DNA from: Aphrocallistes beatrix
Lineage: Eukaryota; Porifera; Hexactinellida; Sceptrulophora; Aphrocallistidae
NCBI GenBank assembly: GCA_963281255.1
Contig: OY725490.1
Span: 5,332,001 to 5,396,000, forward strand
Direction: 5' to 3'
Length of the DNA stretch: 64,000 nucleotides
Shown here: positions 43,411 to 55,121 of the stretch, one piece after another
Numbering within the stretch: position 1 is the stretch's first letter
Layout: the number at the start of each line of letters is the position of its first letter
Program-made: the position numbers and the translations under genes
Notes under the pieces: generated by a model
What the model saw: only the letters and a program-made list of their open reading frames with translations
Databases searched by the model: none
What the model was told of the DNA's origin: nothing

Positions 43411-44283
43411 TTAAAAAATCTCGATAAAAACGCTGAATTTCTTTCCCTTTCGCATTTGGAACAAAAAACCGTTATTAATAAAGTTCAATAACAAAAAAAT
43501 TAATGAACTTTTTCTAAAGGTACATTTGTTTGATCGGACATGCTGGGCCAACTTGAGGTATCTAAAAGAGATGTTATTTCCCCTGAAACTCGGGTAAAGA
43601 AACGGAAACGGACAGTTCATTGAAAATCTTTGATTTATTTTAATCCATTGTTTTTGGTTTGACTTTTATTTCTGATGACCTACTATCCGATTTACTCTAC
43701 TGGCTCCTTTTAACTTATGCTCAGTTTGTTTTGACCTCGTTTGATTGCTAGATTGCTAATTTTCCTTCGATTTATTCTGTCTGTCCGTTCTCCAAAGTAC
43801 TCGAGGTTACTTCATTCAAACAGATATATTTTTATGTTGTGGATGGAATTTGATCAAATTAATCAGATATCTATGATCCTTTCGTATCCTAGAACCAAAT
43901 GTGTATTAGCATAAATCAATGCTAAGATCTCAAAAATCGAGCGATTACCGATTATTTGCCCACTGAATCGCTTCATTAATATGGACTTGGGGAAATTAGT
44001 TAGGATCTATGAAATTGAATAATTTGTCAGGTATGATTTAGTCATCTAAAGGGGAAATTTTTATATTAGCCATTTGATCAATTTTTGTGGTCTGTATCTA
44101 AATTAGCATCCCTGTCTTTTGTATGTGTATTAATTCAATGATATAATACGAATTAGGTAATGTCGATCTACCGTACAAATATTGATTGAGGTCAATTTAT
44201 TATTAGACAGATACGTTTTCCAAAAATTTTTCAAAAACATATACTAATCTGATCTTAAAGTTTTAATTTCTCCTCGTTTACAG
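43411..44283 (+). promoter_or_regulatory. Upstream region of the NEK-like gene, with splice acceptor at its end
   Basis: Immediately before the kinase ATG the sequence is 'ttaatttctcctcgtttacag' (AG at 44282-44283), a good polypyrimidine tract plus acceptor. The gene therefore probably has a 5' untranslated exon, or an upstream coding exon, joined here. I found no convincing TATA box or donor for that exon in the preceding 870 bp. Confidence 0.6.
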
Positions 44284-46125
44284 ATGTCTTTTTCTGAAGA
44301 TATTATTTCTTCAACTCAAGAGTTGCCCATCAATTATAATGCTTTTGCGGATCAAGATATCCATGATTTGTTCCATTCTCAATCCCACAACACCCTATGT
44401 AAGAATTCTAACCGCATAAAATCGATTTGGGGGGTTAAATACCGATTACTAAATAAACTAGGATCTGGGCATTTCGGGACTGTTTATCTTTCCCAGGATA
44501 CCAAAGCTTCTCTAAGTAATGACTGTGAGAAATTTAAGGTGATTAAATTCATTTCACTTGATGATATTATGCTTGATGAATCTATAGATGCTGTTAAAGA
44601 AGCAAAGTTGTTATCAAATCTATTTTGTCCTTACATTATTTCGTTTTATGACAGTTTTATGGAAGATTCAATTTTCTGTATTGTTACGGAGTACTGTGAA
44701 GGAGGTGATTTGGATATACTTATTAAGCAGCACCAAAAATCTCAACAACTTTTTTCTAAAGCTACAATTTTGGATTGGTTAGTACAACTTGCGTTAGCCC
44801 TTAAATATATTCACCAGCGAAATATAATACACCGAGATCTAAAAACTCGAAATATCTTTTTGAAGCACAATAGAATAAAATTAGGAGACTTTGGGGTAAG
44901 TCGGATAATGAAGAGTTCTAATGAGTATGCCAAAACATTCACAGGTACACCCTACTACATGAGTCCTGAGGTCCTGAAACAGGAAGAATATAGTTTTAAA
45001 TCTGATATATGGTCACTAGGGTGTATTTTTTATGAACTTTTAATGCTAGAACGACCCTACAAAAGCGATTCGATGATGTCTCTTTTTCTTAGAATAGTGG
45101 AAGACGACGTACCCCAACTCCCAAACTCTTTTCCACCTGAATTATGTAAGCTTTCTATGATGATGTTAGAGAAAGATCCCAAAAAAAGACCATCTGCTCA
45201 AGAAATTTTACAAATTTCATTTATCTGTGAACACATTAAGTCAACATCAGATAATTCTGACCATCGGTCTCTATCAATTGATCTATTATCAAAAAATAAT
45301 GAGCAAGATTTAATAAATGAAAACTCAATATCAGGAAATTTGAGGGTGGATGAAATTTTAGGGGATTCTCAATTATCTTTTCTTTCGCCAAGAGAAAAAA
45401 TGCTGAAAAGAAAACTATTCTTGGCTGACTCCCTTTTCAGTCAGCGGTGTGAGCTCGCACAGATTCAGCTAAAGGAAAATATAAAACTCTTTAGAGATGA
45501 GAAAATAAAGAACACAACTCTTGCGCCTTGGGTGACCAAAGCAAATTCATTCCACAAATTCAAAGGTTTTATTACAAACAACTCTTTAAATACAATAGCT
45601 AAGGATAATACTAATTCTAGCAGTATTAATTCATTTAAATCAGAATTCCCTAAATTGTACATTCCTGATAATCCTAAGGTTGCTAATAGCTTCTATTTTC
45701 AGTATGATGACTTCGAAGAGAATATTAGTGAGAATAATGAATATAGTGGCGTACCTGAGGAGATATTGAATTCGGGCAATGATTATGATTGCATGCTTAA
45801 TTATATGGAAAATGCCCTTGGCGAAGATTTTGAGATGAATTTAGATCAAAAGGATCTGCTTTCAGTTTCCAAGCGAAACTTTTCTCACGAGGAAAGAATT
45901 CAGATATTAAAAAATGAATGCATGACATCACTTGGTTATTGTCTTTATCAAAAAGTTTATGATTTCTTAAAATTTGCTAGATTTGGAATCGATGGAACAG
46001 GTATTGGGGTTATGTTAGATGAAGGTTCTGTTCAAATAAAACTATCTGAAATAACGAATAATCGAAATGGATGTTTTCTGGTTGATCAACTTGTGTTTTT
46101 CGAGAAAAATATTTTTGAAATATAA
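44284..46125 (+). CDS. NEK11-like Ser/Thr protein kinase
   Basis: This 613-residue protein is intact and on one exon. The kinase domain is at about residues 53-318: glycine loop GSGHFGTV (60-67), ATP-binding Lys 88 in KVIKF, alpha-C Glu 106, catalytic HRDLK with Asp 185, DFG with Asp 202, and GTPYYMSPE before the C-lobe. HRDLKTRNIFLK and GDFGVSRIM closely resemble NEK family members, NEK11 best among those I can recall. Human NEK11 is linked to the G2/M DNA-damage checkpoint; that role is only inferred here. The ~295-residue tail is Ser/Asn-rich and ends with a block (EERIQILKNECMTSLGY then VYDFLKFAR) also found in NEK tails. Start: the ATG follows a splice acceptor directly. No obvious poly(A) signal lies in the first 150 bases after the stop. 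Confidence 0.92.
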   Translation: MSFSEDIISSTQELPINYNAFADQDIHDLFHSQSHNTLCKNSNRIKSIWGVKYRLLNKLGSGHFGTVYLSQDTKASLSNDCEKFKVIKFISLDDIMLDESIDAVKEAKLLSNLFCPYIISFYDSFMEDSIFCIVTEYCEGGDLDILIKQHQKSQQLFSKATILDWLVQLALALKYIHQRNIIHRDLKTRNIFLKHNRIKLGDFGVSRIMKSSNEYAKTFTGTPYYMSPEVLKQEEYSFKSDIWSLGCIFYELLMLERPYKSDSMMSLFLRIVEDDVPQLPNSFPPELCKLSMMMLEKDPKKRPSAQEILQISFICEHIKSTSDNSDHRSLSIDLLSKNNEQDLINENSISGNLRVDEILGDSQLSFLSPREKMLKRKLFLADSLFSQRCELAQIQLKENIKLFRDEKIKNTTLAPWVTKANSFHKFKGFITNNSLNTIAKDNTNSSSINSFKSEFPKLYIPDNPKVANSFYFQYDDFEENISENNEYSGVPEEILNSGNDYDCMLNYMENALGEDFEMNLDQKDLLSVSKRNFSHEERIQILKNECMTSLGYCLYQKVYDFLKFARFGIDGTGIGVMLDEGSVQIKLSEITNNRNGCFLVDQLVFFEKNIFEI

Positions 46126-46275
46126 TTTTTTATTCACATGTATTCATATAAGAAATGTTGTTATATGTGTCAGCAATTTGAGAATATGGTGTTAAGACGA
46201 CTATAATTATATTTTCAGCTATATTTTGAATTTTTATTTGATTGTTGGGCTATTAATTCGAGGATATTTAGAAAA

Positions 46276-46688
46276 CATAGGCGTAGAATAGGGGGGGGGG
46301 GGGGCAGTGCCCCTCCATGTCTTGGCCATGGGAGGGCGGCCATTACTAAAATCCCACCCCACCCCTCCATGAAGTAGCGTGTTATCTCACCCTTTTATCC
46401 AAAATTGCGAGCTGATTTAAATCGAAAAACATAATAACCTAATTCATGTCTTTGCTGAATGAAAAAACATTTTTTCTGAACTGATTTCGTGACACAAACT
46501 CATCCAATAACAGTCTATTGATTTTGTCCATCTCCTGTTTGTGTATGTTGATTTCGGCGACGTGGTTTAGGCGCTGTTGTTACATTGTGGTTCTCAAATA
46601 CGTTTTGATATTTAAAGGGGTAACAACCTAAATCTTTTCCTCGCTCGTTATCGCCCCTCCATCGCAAAACGATGTTGCTACGCCAATG
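46276..46688. mobile_element. hAT-type MITE, 413 bp, downstream of the kinase
   Basis: Ends cataGGCGTAGAATAGGGG and 'gttgctacgccaatg' are inverted. The flanking 8-mers ttagaaaa (46268-46275) and atagaaaa (46689-46696) match at seven of eight. It contains a 15-16-base G run. It starts only 150 bp after the kinase stop codon and could lie within the 3' untranslated region. Confidence 0.8.
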
Positions 46689-46696
46689 ATAGAAAA

Positions 46697-48235
46697 CAAT
46701 AATTTGAGAGCATGAATGAATCATCTAATTCACCATATTAAAAAAATTAAGTCTATTGTTCGTTCAATTGTGTTGATTTTTGAAATTTTCAAAAAAGACT
46801 TTTTGGACAAAAAGTATTTGTTCACTTTTCTATTATCTACCTAAGATCTCCAAGGGCCCTTTTGGGGTACCAAAATCGTCACATGGGCAATGGGGCATTA
46901 TGACGGGCAATTTCAAAATTTTTAACCCCAAACCTTTGTGTCAGGGTCTAACTCGATTTGGGTCTAACACGATTTTGGCTGGAATCGACGCAGAACGTTC
47001 CTGGCTTACATCTCATTTATTAGAATCAAGATACGTTTTTGCGAGTTATGGTGTTTTAAAGTTAGAGGTTTCCTCTATTTTGCTCGTGTTTTATCTTAAC
47101 AGCATAACTCTTAAAATTGTATATCTTCTTATCTCAATTCTATAGCTCGAAAACTCGCTGAGTTAGACTGACACAAAGGTTTAGTCGTTGAAAATTTTGC
47201 AAAAAGCTCTCAATACAAATTATTGGCCCATATAGCCATTTTGATACACCAAAGCTATCTCTGCTAATTCCATTTTTGTTAACAGTGGTAAATTTGTATG
47301 TAATTGAACAAAGATCAACATAATTTGTCTCATATTAATAGTTTTGTTTCAACGGATTATGTTCACCTTCTATGTGAATTAGTAGTATAGATCATGGATA
47401 TCTTACTACCTACGGATTCTGACCACCTATCATACAAAAAAGCATTATGGTATATGGACGATGGATATCTCACTTCCTACGAAATTTGACCCCAGCAAAT
47501 TCCTATTGAATATAATACTAACAAACTTGAATCGCTTTGGAGCGAATTTGTACATAGGTAGTGATAATTCAATATGCATTAACTAAAATTATCTCCATTT
47601 AGCAAGTACAGGTACTAAGAAATTTGTTGTCTATATTTTACCTAGCCTAATAAAACACGTGTTTCATAATAGTCAATTGTCAGTTCTTCTCCCAACCGAT
47701 TACGTTCTATAGTAAGGTTCCCCACATTTAAAAAGACAATATTTTGAAGAAGATAATTCTAAAAATACTCAATAAATACAATAATACAGTTTTAAAAATT
47801 TTTAAGAGGCATGAGTTTACAGGAGAATATAATAATAATATAAAATGAAATGCATAGCAAAAGTTAAAAGGTTAATTGGCTGCTAGAAGACCGTCAATGT
47901 TAGTTAGTGTATAATATAATATAATCTAGTATATTAAATAACTCGATAAAGTAAATAATTATATGTAGCTATTTCTGTAATTAACCAGAAAACGTAAAAT
48001 TATTTGAATATACAACAGTCTAATATATGACCGTCAAATGTGCAAAGAGTCGGGGAGTAAATGGCATATTCATCGTAAACAGACAACATAAGGAATGGTA
48101 TCTACTGTATGGTGAGTATTCTAATTACTGAGAACTTTTTGTTATGCTATATCTTGCTTAAGATAGAATAAGGTAAACTAAGCATCTAGAAACAATAATA
48201 AATTATATAATTAATAATTTTCTTGTAACCCTTAT
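46697..48235. other. Non-coding stretch
   Basis: About 1.5 kb. A 121-codon plus-strand frame at 46780-47145 has hydrophobic, low-information composition and no domain; I do not accept it as a gene. The rest is AT-rich. Confidence 0.5.
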
Positions 48236-48239
48236 TGGT

Positions 48240-48560
48240 CACCGCCAGATCGCACCTCTTAGGCATTAGACTCCAATATGGCACAAGGAATTCTCGTGGT
48301 ATACCAGGCCATATTTGAGTGATCAGGGTACATTTTAGATTAAAATATGTTTTTTGGCTCCTTCTTGCAAATATACTAGTTCAGCCAGCCAAATAGATTT
48401 TCCATAGGTTTCAAATCGGGGCTTTGGCCTGGTCAATCTACTTGTTGGACACATTTTGATCCAACCACCGCTTTGCTACTTTCAAAGTATGTTTAGGATC
48501 ATTGTCCTGAGAGAAACTAATTGTTGTCATGAAAAACATTAGCCTGTGTAACTAAGTATA
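48240..48560 (-). pseudogene. Tc1-like transposase remnant
   Basis: On the minus strand one frame reads SQDNDPKHTLKVAKRWLDQN, the second-Asp motif of Tc1-type transposases. After a one-base shift it continues PGQSPDLKPMENLFGWLN with the catalytic Glu. The implied spacing is close to 34 residues. Only the last part of the catalytic domain is left. Confidence 0.8.
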
Positions 48561-48997
48561 CTCTAATATGCATCAAACAGGTCCCCCCCGTAGGTTCTCT
48601 GTAAATATACACAATGGGAAGGTCCACAACGACGAAAAAGCTGACTAAATACTAATTTTCGGACTGTATTGGACAATAATTCTCAATAATTATTGGCAAG
48701 ACTGTAATTGCAATTAGACAAATTTACCTAAATATAATCAGGATAATCCGCTATTTGATAATTAAGAACACGATTTGCAAATTCCGCAAGATAAATTAGC
48801 AGAAGAATTCTATTTATTTAGGGTACACCATAACATTCTATACACTAAGGCAATGGTGCTGATTGGTGGACTTCGACAAGGGATTGGTTAAATCAGTTAG
48901 TTTACTTTTATATCAAAATTCTAACACAACTGTAAATTTACTGTAACTACCCATATTAAGTAAATAATTAATATACCTACTTCCCTTTTATGAAAAC

Positions 48998-49469
48998 ACA
49001 AGCGCGCTTCGCTTGCTTGCGCTGCGCGGCTGACGGACACTTTGTGTCCGCCGGAGGCGCCTGTGGTCACCATTGATTAATTATATGGGAGATAACATCC
49101 CTAAATACGCCTGTCCTACTGTCATAATCGATATCGGAGGAAAAATCACCAAATTTTAAAATTTTGATGCGTAATGATGACGTCATAAGAGTGATGAGCC
49201 ATTATTTCTTGATAATAGTTGCATCATATGTGAGGTATATTAATATACATATTCTATTAAAATTTCAGCCTTCTATCTCCTATAATGGCTGAGTTATGCT
49301 CGAATAACTGTATTGCTTAACTTTTTGAAATGTGACGATGACGTCATAATTCCATGATGAGTCGACATTTTGCTCTGAGTTCAGAACTTAGTGGAGCCAT
49401 AGCCAAAAGACTCCCACATGCCAAAAATCAGCTTTATGTGCCTGGCAGTTTCTTCAATCAATTCGTTAC

Positions 49470-49504
<35 letters not shown>

Positions 49505-49532
49505 AACAAACAAACATTAATCGAGTTTTAAT
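48998..49532 (-). repeat. Repeat 'A', well-preserved inverted copy
   Basis: The GC-rich module (49001-49066) comes first, then the body, then a (ta)n tract and the terminus 'aacattaatcgagttttaat'. It is the most complete minus-oriented copy in the window. Confidence 0.8.
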
Positions 49533-49540
49533 ACATAGGG

Positions 49541-49695
49541 CAGGGCTGTCCAACTATATTTACTTCGGGCCGCTACTGCTTCATACCATTTAGTGGCGGG
49601 CCGCAATGCAGGGGCGTGCACTCGGGATGGGCATGGATAGAGGCATTTTGGAGAGATTGAAGCAGGCAACGCGGGCCGCCTGTTGGACAGCGCTG
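49541..49695. mobile_element. hAT-type MITE, 155 bp, second copy
   Basis: Ends CAGGGCTGTCCAAC and GTTGGACAGCGCTG; same family and length as 33202-33356, reversed. Flanking 8-mers acataggg and ccttaggg agree at six of eight. Confidence 0.85.
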
Positions 49696-50285
49696 CCTTA
49701 GGGGATCAGCTTCCAATTTATATATTGGTTTATTTTAAAAGGACAATTATTGTGGTTCCTATATTAGATTTTTGTGCATCGGTTTAGGGCACTGCCTTTG
49801 AACGTGATTTTTGGTTTCCCTTTGATATATTTCAGTTCTGAGCAGATTTAGATTAAAACTGATCCCGCCATCCAATTCTACGCATCAACTAACATATAGA
49901 TTGAATTCTCTGAAGTAGTATTATAGTTTGAGGCTGAGGGAATAATTGAAGTGGTTTACTACCATTTTTGTCCCACTTTTTGAGTGGCGAAAATTGACAA
50001 AAAATCCACTAAAAGTGGCATGATATTTTTTCAACACGAGCAATACTATTGAACACCTCCCGATTACTTTTTCACATTGGTTCTTAATTATTTCACCTTG
50101 TAATGACCTTATTCTACGATTTTCACAACTTTTATTCTCCAAATTTAGTTTTAAGCCATTTTCAATGGGAAGATTCCAACTTTTCGACACTACCCTAAAC
50201 CGATGCATAAAAATCTAATATGGAACCACAATAATTGTCCTCTTAAAATAAACCAATATACAAATTGGAAGCTGATCCCTTAAGG
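49696..50285. repeat. Fold-back with ~88-bp arms
   Basis: The left arm (about 49703-49790: ggatcagcttccaatttata ... catcggtttaggg) and right arm (about 50193-50281: ccctaaaccgatgcataaaa ... ggaagctgatccc) are inverse copies. The 400 bp between them carry no gene; the 95-codon minus frame there has no domain. A hAT MITE sits at its left edge. Confidence 0.75.
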
Positions 50286-50458
50286 AATACAATGGACAAA
50301 TCGAAAATATCCTATTTTCACTCTCATTTGAGATACAGATTTGGGACGCGAACTTTTAGAATGCCCTATGTAGTAAGGATGTATGGTCTGGAGATAATTT
50401 TATTTATAGTGGACATGTAATAAGTAAATTAATAAATAATCAAGCAGAAATTATAAGT

Positions 50459-50517
50459 ACAAGCGCGCTTCGCTTGCTTGCGTTGCGTGGCTGGCGAACA
50501 CTGTGTCCCCCGGAGCC
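50459..50517 (-). repeat. GC-rich palindromic module
   Basis: Inverted copy: 'acaagcgcgcttcgcttgct' followed by 'gcgttgcgtggctggcgaac'. The second half of the module is degraded. Confidence 0.7.
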
Positions 50518-51011
50518 TAGTTGTCTGGTCAATATATGATCAAAATTGGTTTAACCAAAAACAAATTGCAATATAATCTATTCCAATAGTATAGAATAAC
50601 ACTAAAATTTGCTACAATCTAATAGGTGAAGCCTTCCAAACTATACTCAACACACCGTCGGCGCGGACAAAATTTGAAAATTTAACTTTTTCTAATTCAT
50701 CTAAAAATGGATACTAGAAAGTAAAGTAACATGATATTTCTCATAATTTTTAGCGATATTTAACCATATTTGGAAAAAAATACGCAGAAATGTAGCATTT
50801 TAAAATTCTCAATTATGAGCTGCCTAATACGATTGTTGTGTTGGCAATCTAACACTAACTATATTATTTGCAACATTCAAATATGTGTATATTGGACAGA
50901 GGCATATTGATGTTTTATGTTAGTCAAAATGATTTTAAAAAATCAGAATCATCAAGTAGTTCTCCATCAGATTGGACGTCACTACCAGACAAAGACATGT
51001 TTACACATATA

Positions 51012-51672
51012 CAGGGTGGTCCGCGGGAAACTCCCTGATTTCGTTATTTTCTCATTTGAAAACTAATAAAGCAAAAGTAATTTTCTGAAAGATATAAATA
51101 GGGTTATCGATTTTGTTTTTTATTACTACTTAGTAGTTAAGTTTCTAGTTATTCATTATGTGTTCTATCCATCCTCCTTTTTCAAGTTAATATCATTATT
51201 CTCGATCAATTCTGACAGCATCAAAGCATAATCTAGTCTCTGTTGTTTATTTTGGTGTGTCTGTGTTTGTAATATGTGTATTTTATATGGGAACAACTTC
51301 TGTTCATCCCTAATTATTCTTCTAATAGTAGTTTTAGGTATTTGGTCTCTATCACCTACTGAGCCATTTTCCTCAAAGTTCTTGACAATGTTTCGGATGG
51401 TTTTGAGATCTGGAGCCGTCTTTGTCCCATATTTCCTCCGTTAAGCTCGTTGTGTTGAAATAATGCTTTTATTGTTTTCATAATACCAGGAAACTAGCGC
51501 CACTTTTACTTTCAGTGTCAGCCTTGCCATGACTTCCTGCTAATATTTATGCTAGAACAGATCAAATTTAGCTGGCCTTAGCTTCAAAACGAGTGGTGGC
51601 CCACTCGAATTAAGTAATCAGGGCAAAAGTTATTACAAAAATAAATTAGAGAGCTTCCCGTGGACCACCCTG
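51012..51672 (-). mobile_element. Tc1/IS630-superfamily derivative, 661 bp, in the CXC tail
   Basis: Ends CAGGGTGGTCCGCGGGAAAC and 'gcttcccgtggaccaccctg' are inverted, with TA on both sides (51010-51011, 51673-51674). The minus strand retains a degenerate N-terminal part: MARLTLKVKVALVSWYYENN near 51530, then RRKYGTKTAPDLKTIRNIV and LFPYKIHILQTQTHQNKQQR. This resembles the HTH half of a transposase of the DUF4817 type; the catalytic half is deleted. It cuts the Cys-rich tail of the host pseudogene right after CGECR. Confidence 0.8.
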
Positions 51673-54600
51673 TACTCCTGCATTCTCCACACCAGGTAGA
51701 ACAATCTATGTCGTTCTTCCGAAAACTGCAGCGCATTGTACTACAGCCTGACTTGCATTGGCACCTGATAATTTCCATGAGTGTCTGTGGTGCGGGGGCG
51801 AGATTCGTATGAATTGGTACCAATTTCCCCTCATTGATCGTCCACCCCCAGTCTTCTGGATTCAAAAGCTTATTTGTTGATTTCCATTCCTAGACTTGGA
51901 GATAGACTCGTTGGCTATGATATTGAGCGGCAGACTGCATGCTAGTGTTACTTGCTGATACTTTCTCACAGAAACGTCTGAGTCTGAGGTTATTTATGCC
52001 TTCCCCGGACTTTCCATTATATAGAGTAACGAGGGCATTCTCACCTACTTTAATGATCTCATCTTTTGTAGCATTCTGACGACTGAATATTTCACCCTGC
52101 TGGCGGAAATATACACTGTTTTGAATGCGTGACAAAGCTATACCTTTTCCAATCCCAAAACTCGAGATGTTGTATCACACCCCAGTATAGTGAGAATAAA
52201 TAACAAATCACATACAGCATCACCTAGAATGGCCCTGGTCTCATTCACATTCCAATACCTAGGCGTTTTCTTAATACCATGCTTTGGTTCAGGCTTGAAG
52301 AATATGTTGAATGATGTCTCCCTTGTATGGTAGTAGAGGAGAACAAGAAGAACTGTATCATCCCCCACAAGAACAGTGTCACATCTTGCTGTTGAGAGAA
52401 TTGCTGTCCGCACTATCAGGAGATCTGCATCTGTCTTGGCATGATGTACTTCACACCCATCCCATTAAAACACTTACTCCAGTACATCTTGCACTTCGTC
52501 TGAAATGTGTGCAGTCCTTTGTGGATGGTCCTTCTTTATAACCATCAAAAACTATTATGGCCTTACCATACTTATGTACTACATACTGTGTAAAGCACTT
52601 GAAGATATTTTTCCATGTCTCGCCGCGCTGTCATACTATGTGGTGCAAAAATGCGCCACCATCTGAGACATACTGGATATTTCCTGCTGATCCAGGCAAA
52701 TTAGTAGGAATTAGTGAACACAATGAATCTGCCAAAGTACTTTTATTGGCTTGCCTCAGTACATTTCTGCACACAAAAAGTGCTGGCGGGTATGTACAGA
52801 GCTCAAAACGGAAGACCTCAGACAAGTCATTGTTTCGGGTTCCCACTGCAACAAGTCTCTGAAATAGGAGTTGCGGATCCACCTGTACTACCTCATCTCG
52901 GATTTTGACCCCTGACTGTAAGTATGTCCAGTGTTACAATTTGATCCTTCTTTTTGAAAGAATGTTCTGAAACCTTTTTTCCTTCCATTGATTTCAGGAT
53001 CTTCATACCTACGTACATCCTTTGCTTTATGGGCATTTACTGCATTGTTAGCTGTCATGCCAGTTGCGATACTCCACAAGGTAGTATAATTAAGATTAAA
53101 TGGGTTATTTGATTCTAGAAAATTGAGCAGTTCTTGTAGATCACTAATGTCCTTCGTCTGTCTCGCTCTCGTAATATCTACATTTTGTTCACTTGTTCTG
53201 TATGTCACAGAAGTGAAGTCTTGCATCGCATTGTTCACCTCTACACAGGCTGGGGTAGAGAGTACCCACACCAAACGCTGTGTTTCTGTCATGCCGCGAC
53301 TTCTAGTTAGACCTCCAGTAGTTTTAATACAACGTATGAGAACTTGTTCTATAACTAGATCTGTAGACAACCCTGCCCACAATCGATCAGTTCGTCGGAC
53401 AACATGAAGTCAAACGGAAAAGTGCCTATAGACTTCAGGATGTTTCTCCTGAAGTTTCATCATTTGTTGTAAGTAGATGTAAACGGACTTGCCATACAAG
53501 TTGTGTCCAGAAGCAACGAAATATGGTAGCATATCATACATACTCTAGACGCGTAGTTTCCAGTTACGTTCAGGTCTCAAGAAGGTCGGTAAAATATCAA
53601 TCATATCCATATACTGGAACCACAAAGTACCTGTAGGAAGATCCTGGAGTAATTTCTTTTTAGCTTGTATTTCTCTAACACTCTGGTCAGAACTCCGTCC
53701 AATGCTTCATTCTTTCCTGATATTTCACTAATCATGAGTTCATTATAAAGTGTAGCTAATTCTTGGAGGTGTACATGATTCGTCACATTTCCCGAGATCT
53801 CTTTTATGGTGTTGTGGATTGAAGATTCTGATTCCAGTTCAGTATCTTCTGTGTCAGTTCCAAATGTCTTTGCTGACAACAGAATATTAAGAGCCCTATC
53901 TACAAGGAAGTGACCTCGTACAGCCCGCGCAACAGCTTTACCACTCAGAATATGAGTCACCGTATTATTTGCGTATATTATTTCGAGTAACTCTTGTAAA
54001 CCTGATCCTGCCATCAAGTGACCAATACTGCCAAGAAAACTCATTTCTGTGTGAAAACCTCCTAGCTGTACACAATTGGATGCATGTCACTAGATGCATG
54101 TTCACTTTCTACTATCATAGACGCTTTTCACCATAGCGGTTGATCAAAGGTAATGATTGGTGTGCTATCATACCTTCTAGCATACGAACCGCAGCGTTGA
54201 ATATACACATGACATGTCACTTGGATTCATATCGATCATAGGCAGAAACAATCAGATGCTTTCCCAGGATGATTTCCTTTCAGAATCATTTGCATCGTTC
54301 CAGACCATCCTGGTATAGGTGATTGTACATCCAGTATAGGTGCTACCTTCCAAAGTAGGTCAAGGTGCGAAGTCGGATCCTTCTCATTTGGACTAAACAG
54401 TACCTCATAAGACATAGATCGAAATTCACTGTAATCTGATGTGAAATTGTGAATATTGCTATGTCCAACAGCAGCAATATCCTCTGATGTGAAGTTCCCC
54501 CGTTGTATTCGAAAGTCTCTCCTTAAGCTTGGTGTAATTGCTGCTTATCATGCCCATGCCATGGAAAATATTCATACCATCATTAGTTCTGATGTTGTGG

Positions 54601-55121
54601 TCCACATTATCTGCTATGTATTGAACTAATTGATTAGGGGTAGGAATGGGTATGTTTGTACCTTGTATGATCGCAGCACAACGCTCATATCTCTGCACTT
54701 CTGAATAAGAGCAGCAAAACCCGTGTGCATAGAGTGAATCAATTATAAATCTTGACCCAAAATGATGATGCATCTGCACACCTAATCCTAGTTGTAGTGG
54801 CGCTATTATAACACGAGGTCGTGCTGCTTGCATAATGGCCTGTCCTATAGACGCAATCTTTGCCTTCACATTTTTACCAGCATATAACACATTTAAAAAA
54901 TGTTGTAATACCTCTGGTAAGAAAGCAACCGCTTCTTCCACAGAAGAAAGTTCAAGACAACTTGGGTAGGTTCCCTTGGATTGCTCTATGTTCTTTAAGT
55001 CATTTTTATTAGGTTAGCTGCATTTTCAATAATGCGGACCTTTTCTGTTTCACAATCGCCACTCTTCGATTGAATGTAAAAGTCATGAAGAATTTTAGAA
55101 GCAGTGCTACGAAATGTTACA

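Noticed and set aside
44284-44340. Shared MSFSE start of the kinase and the Mutator transposase
   Set aside because: The similarity is limited to about five residues; following sequences are unrelated, so I treat it as chance.
46780-47145. 121-codon plus frame downstream of the kinase
   Set aside because: Hydrophobic, AT-driven composition, no domain, no homologous copy in the window.
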